From Vreelandella venusta (GTDB lineage: Bacteria > Pseudomonadota > Gammaproteobacteria > Pseudomonadales > Halomonadaceae), in contig NZ_BJUL01000003.1 in the NCBI RefSeq assembly GCF_007989605.1, forward strand, positions 1 through 64,000: a stretch of DNA of 64,000 nt, read 5' to 3'. Positions within the stretch are counted from its first letter, which is position 1, and each line of letters begins with the position of its first letter. The notes below the pieces were generated by a model. That model ran no database searches. It saw only the letters and a list, made by a program, of their open reading frames with translations, and had not been told where the DNA came from. Positions 58,525-64,000 of the stretch are shown here, in pieces. The position numbers and the translations under genes are program-made.

Positions 58525-60165
58525 ATGAGCACTAAAAGCGACCCTGAGTCGCCGCCTATGGCTAGTGATATGCAAACCGACTACGTGGTCGGGCAGGATA
58601 ATATCGAGGGGAGCTTTGGCCCCATCGGGTTTGATATCCATAATCGCGTTTTTGCTGTATCCGCCCTTGCTTCGGTCGTGTTTATTATCCTCACCCTACT
58701 ATTTCCTGAACGCGCAGGGAGCATTTTTCAGTCGATCGTCGCCTTTTCCACGGGAACCCTGGACTGGTATTTCATGATCCTGGTGGATTTCTTTATTCTG
58801 TTTTGCTTGGCTCTAGTGGTCTTGCCTTATGGATCAGTCAGGCTGGGGGGGCCTGACGCTCGCCCGGATCATAGCTATCTTTCTTGGTTTGCAATGCTGT
58901 TCACTGCTGGCATTGGCATCGGCTTACTGTTTTTTGGCGTTCTAGAGCCGGTTTATCACGCCAATGTTTCGCTGCCTTTAGGTATTACGTCGCCCTTCGG
59001 AAGTGACGGAACACTGAACCCAGACGCGATTGCTAATGCTAGTGCCATGGGGCTTGCGGGTACCTATCTTCACTGGGGGCTGCATGGCTGGGCAGTGTAT
59101 GTTGTGATGGCGCTCGCACTGGGCATTTTTACCTATAACAAAGGCCTGCCATTTTCGATACGTTCAGCATTTTTTCCAATTCTGGGCGAACGCGTCTGGG
59201 GCTGGTGGGGTCATGCCATCGACATTCTGGCAGTGTTTGCTACCCTCTTCGGACTGGCCACATCCCTTGGACTGGGTGCACAACAAGCGAATGCAGGGAT
59301 GAACTTCGTCTTTGGCATGGAGGTAAACACCACCACCCAGGTGATCGTCATTGTGCTCGTAACGGCAGTCGCGCTAGTGTCAGTATGGCGTGGATTAGAG
59401 GGCGGCTTAAAGAAGCTGTCTGAATTCAATATGATCCTGGCCGTGTTGTTCTTCTTCTTTGTTTTGTTTGCCGGGCCAACGTTGATTGCGCTAAGCGGTT
59501 TCATGTCCGGGCTTGTCACCTATGTTGCTGACTTCCTGCCTCTATCGGCCCCTTTCGGCCGTGACGATGATGCCTACCGTCAGTCCTGGACGATTTTCTA
59601 CTGGGCGTGGTGGATCAGTTGGGCACCTTTCGTCGGCATGTTTATCGCCCGCGTGTCGCGAGGCCGTACCGTGCGAGAGTTCGTGCTTTGTGTGCTGCTT
59701 GTTCCCAGCTTGTTCATCTTTATTTGGATGGGCGTCTTTGGTGCTACGGCGCTAGATCAGCTCTACGCAGACCCCGCTAGCAGTCTGGTTAAAGAGTATG
59801 TCATCGACAACTACAGACCTGAACTTTCGCTATTTGGCATGCTTAATGAGCTGCCTCTAACAGGCATTATGTCTACCTTAGGCATCGTATTAGCACTGAT
59901 ATTCTTTGTTACCTCGTCGGACTCGGGGTCTTTGGTGATCGACACTATCACTGCCGGCGGAAAAATTGACGCTCCCCGCCCACAGCGCATGTTCTGGGCA
60001 ATTGTTGAGGGGCTTATCGCTATCGTACTGCTGATTGGTGGCGGCTTATCAGCGCTTCAGGCAGGCGTGACAGCAACGGCCATTCCATTCTCAATTGTTA
60101 TGCTGTTGATGTGCTACTCGATCATTAAAGCGCTGAATGGCGAGTTAAAGCATATACGTCGCTAA
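58525..60165 (+). CDS. BCCT family osmolyte transporter
   Basis: This is a 546-aa betaine/choline/carnitine transporter with about 12 membrane segments. It has the glycine stretch AGIGIGLLFFGVLEPVYH in segment 3 and the family signature TIFYWAWWISWAPFVGMFIARVSRGRTVREF. The glycine stretch resembles sodium-coupled betaine carriers. Lying directly after betC, it probably brings in choline-O-sulfate or choline; the substrate is inferred from context. The N-terminal tail is short and polar. A strong terminator follows. Confidence 0.92.
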   Translation: MSTKSDPESPPMASDMQTDYVVGQDNIEGSFGPIGFDIHNRVFAVSALASVVFIILTLLFPERAGSIFQSIVAFSTGTLDWYFMILVDFFILFCLALVVLPYGSVRLGGPDARPDHSYLSWFAMLFTAGIGIGLLFFGVLEPVYHANVSLPLGITSPFGSDGTLNPDAIANASAMGLAGTYLHWGLHGWAVYVVMALALGIFTYNKGLPFSIRSAFFPILGERVWGWWGHAIDILAVFATLFGLATSLGLGAQQANAGMNFVFGMEVNTTTQVIVIVLVTAVALVSVWRGLEGGLKKLSEFNMILAVLFFFFVLFAGPTLIALSGFMSGLVTYVADFLPLSAPFGRDDDAYRQSWTIFYWAWWISWAPFVGMFIARVSRGRTVREFVLCVLLVPSLFIFIWMGVFGATALDQLYADPASSLVKEYVIDNYRPELSLFGMLNELPLTGIMSTLGIVLALIFFVTSSDSGSLVIDTITAGGKIDAPRPQRMFWAIVEGLIAIVLLIGGGLSALQAGVTATAIPFSIVMLLMCYSIIKALNGELKHIRR

Positions 60166-60186
60166 CGAGGACATAAGGACGATAGT

Positions 60187-60225
60187 AAAGAGTCTCTGCT
60201 GGTATCCGCAGAGACTCTTTCTTTT
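60187..60225 (+). terminator. rho-independent terminator of betC-BCCT unit
   Basis: A 13-bp perfect stem AAAGAGTCTCTGC/GCAGAGACTCTTT with an 8-base loop is followed by CTTTT. It can also serve the convergent ABC gene. Confidence 0.9.
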
Positions 60226-60264
60226 ACCGTATTATCTTATTCAGCACTACGTGGCGCTAATACA

Positions 60265-61386
60265 TCAAGCCAAGCGCTGTTCAGTCTCGGCATCAAACAG
60301 CACAGCGCGGGCCATATCGACGCGTAGCGACAAGCGTTCGCCGGGTGCAATTGCGCACTTGGGTCCTACCCTGGCGGTGATTTCCTGCTCTCCCAGCGGC
60401 AGGCGTAGCAGAATATCGGCACCGGTCGGCTCAACGATACTTACCTTGGCCTCCATTAGTGTCCCTTCCGCCTGCTCGCTCAGCCGAACATCCTCCTCGC
60501 TGAAGTGTTCTGGTCGCAATCCAAGAATAATTGGCTTATTCAGCTGTTCCACAAGCCCCGCTGCGTTGCGTTCAGAGGGCCATGGTAGTAAGAGATCGTC
60601 TTCATCTGGGGTGGCAATACGTAGTGCATAGCCATCGCCGGCCGTCTCCAGCGTCGCGCGAATAAAGTTCATCGATGGTGATCCCATAAAGCCTGCGACG
60701 AACATGTCGACCGGGTTGTTATATACCTCATCGGGGCTACCAAGCTGCAGGATATTGCCATCACGCATCACCGCGATGCAGTCGGCCAGGGTCATTGCTT
60801 CAACTTGATCATGGGTGACGTAAACAATTGTGGTGCCTAAACGCTGATGGAGCTTTTTAATCTCGGTACGCATATCCACCCGCAGCTTTGCGTCCAGATT
60901 TGATAGCGGCTCATCAAATAGATACACCTTGGGTTCACGTGCCAGCGCCCGTCCCATGGCCACCCGCTGACGCTGGCCACCCGATAGCTGGGCAGGCTTA
61001 CGTTCAAGCAGGTGAGAGATTTGCAGCAGGTCGGCCACGCGCTCTACGGCATCGACACGCTCGGCTTTGGGCACCTTGCGCATTTCCAGCCCAAAGCTGA
61101 TGTTTTGCCTTACGGTCATGCTGGGATAGAGCGCGTAGGACTGAAACACCATGGCAATATCCCGCTCAGCGGGCGTGCGCCAAGTGACGTCTTCGCCGTC
61201 GATATAGATATTGCCGCTAGTCACTGGCTCCAGCCCGGCGATGGCGTTCATCAGCGTGGATTTACCACAGCCAGATGGCCCCACCAAAATCAGGAATTCA
61301 CCAGAATCAATCGAAATACTGACATCTTTGAGCACCCGCTCGCTGCCGAACTCTTTGCGCACGTTGTGAATTTCTAACGCTGCCAT
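60265..61386 (-). CDS. sugar ABC transporter ATP-binding protein (UgpC/MalK-like)
   Basis: This 373-aa ATPase energises the adjacent permeases. It has Walker A GPSGCGKST, Q-loop MVFQSYALYP, signature LSGGQRQRV, Walker B VYLFDEPLSNLDAKLR and switch His in YVTHDQVEA. The C-terminal third is the TOBE/MalK-type regulatory domain with GLRPEHFS. It is the last gene of the unit SBP-permease-permease-ATPase on the minus strand and is separated from the permease by a structured 184-bp gap. Confidence 0.93.
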   Translation of the reverse strand: MAALEIHNVRKEFGSERVLKDVSISIDSGEFLILVGPSGCGKSTLMNAIAGLEPVTSGNIYIDGEDVTWRTPAERDIAMVFQSYALYPSMTVRQNISFGLEMRKVPKAERVDAVERVADLLQISHLLERKPAQLSGGQRQRVAMGRALAREPKVYLFDEPLSNLDAKLRVDMRTEIKKLHQRLGTTIVYVTHDQVEAMTLADCIAVMRDGNILQLGSPDEVYNNPVDMFVAGFMGSPSMNFIRATLETAGDGYALRIATPDEDDLLLPWPSERNAAGLVEQLNKPIILGLRPEHFSEEDVRLSEQAEGTLMEAKVSIVEPTGADILLRLPLGEQEITARVGPKCAIAPGERLSLRVDMARAVLFDAETEQRLA

Positions 61387-61434
61387 AATGAAAATCCCAT
61401 TTTAAAGCGACTGACAAATTCCACTTAGTTGGAT

Positions 61435-61535
61435 CGGTCAAAAGCAGCCCGTAGCGGGGGTCTTTCGCCATGGATGGCGAAAGTAGCGCCCATGGATGGG
61501 TTCACAGCGCCCCCGCCGAGGGCTTCTTCTGACCG
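61435..61535. repeat. multi-hairpin intergenic element in the sugar transporter operon
   Basis: Outer arms (61435-61460 and 61510-61535) pair imperfectly with about 20 of 25 central bases matching. Inside are a 9-bp hairpin CTTTCGCCA/TGGCGAAAG (61462-61483) and a smaller one CCCA/TGGG (61489-61500), both with the loop TGGA. It lies between permease and ATPase genes. I see no other copy in the window. Confidence 0.75.
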
Positions 61536-61570
61536 TCTAGAAATGGTTGCTGCCATTCACCTAGTTGTTA

Positions 61571-62449
61571 TTAGCCTTTCACGGAGCCTGCCGTCAGCCC
61601 GCGCACGAAATACTTTCCGGCCAGCACATACACCACCAGCGTTGGCAGTGCTGCAATCATCGCGGCGGCCATATCGACGTTGTACTCACGCACACCAGTG
61701 GACGTATTGACCAAATTGTTGAGCGCCACCGTCACCGGCTGGGTGTTGTGGGCCGAGAACGCCACGCCGAACAAAAAGTCATTCCAAATCTGGGTAAATT
61801 GCCAGATAACTGACACCACAATAATCGGCGCGGAAACCGGTAATAAAATACGCCAGAAAATACGGAAGAATCCCGCGCCATCCAGCTTCGCTGCAGAGAC
61901 CAGCTCGTTAGGAATTCCGATATAGAAGTTGCGAAAAAACAGTGTGGTAAAGGCAATGCCAAAAACCACATGCACCAGAATCAGCCCCGCACGTGAGCTG
62001 GAAAGCCCTAACCAGCCCAAGGTTTGTGCCATTGGTAACAGCACCACCTGAAACGGGATAAAACAGCCAAATAGCATCAGCGCAAAGACCAATTCAGAGC
62101 CTTTAAAGCGCCATTTGGTCAGCGCATAGCCATTTAGCGCCCCGACCGTGGTGGAGATCAGCACGGCAGGAATCACCATCGCAAAGGAGTTCCAAAAATA
62201 ACCGCCGACACCTTCACAGCGCATACCGGTACACGCTTCTCCCCAGGCTTTCGTCCAGGGTTCAAGGGTTGGATTTTGCGGCAGCGATAGCAGCGTTCCC
62301 GCACTTATTTCGCTCAACGGTTTAATAGAGGTCATCAACATGACCACCATCGGCAAGATATAAAACAGCCCCGCTACAATCAGTACGCCGTAAAGCACAG
62401 CCCGTAACAGCCGTGCGGCAGGCGTTTGCCGACGAATCACGTTAGCCAT
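61571..62449 (-). CDS. carbohydrate ABC transporter permease (MalG/GtsC-like)
   Basis: This is a 292-aa inner-membrane permease with six segments. The N-terminal [31 protein letters not shown] is typical of MalG-type proteins, and the coupling EAA loop appears as [27 protein letters not shown]. A periplasmic insert holds a Cys pair (CTGMRC). The end [35 protein letters not shown]-type sequence is the normal family ending. Its start overlaps the stop of the other permease by eight bases. Confidence 0.93.
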   Translation of the reverse strand: [292 protein letters not shown]

Positions 62450-63356
62450 GTTTGCGGCTCCTTAGTTCGGAATAGAGGTAAGGAATCAAAATTGCCAGAA
62501 CACCACCGAGCATTAACATAGCGCTAGCGGAGCCGAGCCCGATCTGAGCCCGATTAAAGGCGTGGGTGTACATAAAGGTGGCGGGCAGATCGGTGGCATA
62601 ACCAGGCCCACCGCCAGTGAGTGCGACCACTAAATCAAAGCTTTTAATCGCAATATGGGACAGAATCATCACCGCGCTGAACACCACCGGACGCAGGCAC
62701 GGCATCACCACCCGCCAGTAAATGCGCGGCAGGCTAGCACCGTCTAACTGAGCAGCTTTGACGATGCTGTCATCAATACCCCGCAACCCCGCCAAAAAGA
62801 GCGCCATCACAAAACCAGACGCCTGCCAAACTGCCGCAATCACCAGGGTATAAATCGCCATATCAGGATCAACGATCCAGTCGAAGCGAAACGACTCAAA
62901 CCCCCAGCTTTGCACCATCGCCTGAATTCCCAGCTGGGGATTCAGCAGCCACTTCCAAACCACGCCCGTAACAATAAACGACAGTGCCATGGGGTAGAGA
63001 TAAATCGTGCGCAGCGCGCCCTCTTGGCGAATTTTCTGATCCAGTAGAATTGCCAACAGCGCGCCAATCACCAAACAAATCACAATAAACAGCACGCCAA
63101 ACAGCACCAGGTTGCTAGAGGCTATCCACCAACGTTCGTTGGCCATTAGCCGCGCATATTGGCCAAAGCCAACAAAATCGTAGCTGGGCAGCATGCGCGA
63201 GCTGGTTAGCGACAACACAAAAGTCCACAACATAAAGCCGTAAACAAACAACAGAGACACCGCAACAGAAGGGGCAAGTACCAAACGGGGCAGCCAGGCT
63301 TGTAGCCAGCCAGACGCCGTCGGCCGCACTAGAGTGCGCGTCGTGGGTTCGCTCAT
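62442..63356 (-). CDS. sugar ABC transporter permease (MalF/GtsB-like)
   Basis: This 304-aa permease has six membrane segments and the EAA loop SIVKAAQLDGASLPRIYWRVVMPCLRPV. The gene order binding protein, permease, permease, MalK-like ATPase, and the sequence style resemble the Pseudomonas glucose transporter gtsABC-malK, so glucose or a related monosaccharide is a reasonable guess. Other sugars or polyols cannot be excluded. It is 82 bp downstream of the binding-protein gene. Confidence 0.92.
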   Translation of the reverse strand: MSEPTTRTLVRPTASGWLQAWLPRLVLAPSVAVSLLFVYGFMLWTFVLSLTSSRMLPSYDFVGFGQYARLMANERWWIASSNLVLFGVLFIVICLVIGALLAILLDQKIRQEGALRTIYLYPMALSFIVTGVVWKWLLNPQLGIQAMVQSWGFESFRFDWIVDPDMAIYTLVIAAVWQASGFVMALFLAGLRGIDDSIVKAAQLDGASLPRIYWRVVMPCLRPVVFSAVMILSHIAIKSFDLVVALTGGGPGYATDLPATFMYTHAFNRAQIGLGSASAMLMLGGVLAILIPYLYSELRSRKHG

Positions 63357-63438
63357 AAGATTATCCCTCGCCAGTCAGCCACTAGCCCCGCCGTTGCGGC
63401 GGCGCTAGTTACGTCACTTATTAAAAGAACGCAGTGGC

Positions 63439-64000
63439 TTAGAAAGAGGCGGTTTCAGCCGCACTTACCAACCGCTCAGCAGCTTCTTCGGCAGGCATAT
63501 TGGTGTCATTGAAGTAGTTGGTCACAACATCAAAGATCGCTCCCTGGACATCAGCGCGCACCGCCATCCCGTGAGCCAAGCTGGGGACTAAACCGCCTTC
63601 ATCAGCGGTGCGTTGGAAGTCAGCAAGCGACTGCTGAGCACAGCTATCAAAGTCACTTATATCAAGGTCGGATCGCGCAGGAATAGAGCCTTTGGCAAGA
63701 TTAAAAGCTTCCTGGAAAGTCGGCTCCAAGACTAAGCGAGCCAGGGTCTGCTGGGCCTCACGCCCAGCGTCGTCGCTCATACGAAACATCGTTAGGCTAT
63801 CGATATTAAACGTAAAGGCATCTTCAGTGCCGGGCGCAGCCGCGCACAGATAGTCTTCACCAGCAGTCAGGCCTGCGGCGGTGAACTCCCCTTTGGCCCA
63901 GTCACCCATTAGCTGGAAGCCTGCAGTGCCTTCAATGACCATGGCGGTGGCAATGTTCCAATCGCGGCCAGACATGCCCTCATCCATCAGCTCACGTAGA
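63439..64000 (-). CDS. sugar ABC transporter substrate-binding protein, partial (right edge)
   Basis: Only the C-terminal part (about 187 codons) lies in the window; the frame continues past base 64000, so the signal peptide and start are not visible. The visible part has GRDWNIATAMVIEGTAGFQLMGDWAKGEF, typical of family 1 binding proteins of glucose type (GtsA-like), and SIPARSDLDIS near the ligand site. Two cysteines (in DYLCAA and FDSCAQQ) may form a disulfide. It is the first known gene of the transporter unit. Confidence 0.9.
   Translation of the reverse strand, partial: LRELMDEGMSGRDWNIATAMVIEGTAGFQLMGDWAKGEFTAAGLTAGEDYLCAAAPGTEDAFTFNIDSLTMFRMSDDAGREAQQTLARLVLEPTFQEAFNLAKGSIPARSDLDISDFDSCAQQSLADFQRTADEGGLVPSLAHGMAVRADVQGAIFDVVTNYFNDTNMPAEEAAERLVSAAETASF

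Overview
The window looks like chromosomal core DNA of a halophilic gammaproteobacterium of the Halomonas type (Halomonadaceae). This rests on recognising protein families and gene neighbourhoods by eye (Pseudomonas-type isocitrate lyase, monomeric isocitrate dehydrogenase, the very large NAD-glutamate dehydrogenase, choline-sulfatase next to a BCCT osmolyte transporter, and the lolA-ftsK, aat-bpt-infA and nudJ-mnmA-hflD-purB orders). No database search was run. There is no phage, insertion sequence or CRISPR array.

Layout. 1-10 kb: two tRNA genes (Gly-GCC, Glu-TTC) with a strong promoter, msrB, ylqF, alaA, htpX, pdxB, a small WGR-like protein, a glutaredoxin, rlmKL, rmf and pyrD. 10-18 kb: NAD-glutamate dehydrogenase (1607 aa), trmA, murI and a hemerythrin-fold protein that seems to lack several iron ligands. 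18-29 kb: rarA, lolA, ftsK, then the N-degron set aat, bpt, clpA and clpS around infA. 29-41 kb: icd, rluE, nudJ-mnmA-hflD, purB, roxA, a GNAT acetyltransferase, aceA, and a SlyB-like lipoprotein. 41-48 kb: slyD, then nikR divergent from nikABCDE with a near-consensus NikR operator between them, and an MFS transporter overlapping nikE tail to tail. 48-56 kb: an NlpC/P60 lipoprotein, an 821-aa protein with three DUF1266-like repeats, a GlsB/YeaQ membrane protein, a YeaD-type mutarotase, and a small membrane protein leading into ycjX-ycjF. 56-64 kb: a LysR regulator divergent from betC and a BCCT transporter, then a GtsABC/MalK-like sugar ABC transporter whose binding-protein gene runs off the right edge.

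Functional links. aat, bpt, clpS and clpA form nearly the whole bacterial N-end rule pathway (ClpP is not in the window). aceA and icd are the two enzymes of the isocitrate branch point. slyD next to nikR-nikABCDE fits nickel handling. betC, its LysR regulator and the BCCT carrier fit use of choline-O-sulfate as an osmoprotectant or precursor. rmf and htpX are stress functions.

The least explained structures are a ~100-bp multi-hairpin element inside the sugar transporter operon (61435-61535), two 15-bp-periodic arrays upstream of aceA and clpS, the three-repeat DUF1266-like protein, the ligand-poor hemerythrin, an altered G4 motif in YlqF, an 11-G tract inside the glutamate dehydrogenase gene, and three genes whose stop codons sit inside palindromes. 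I did not find a clear new multi-gene system; these are the best leads.
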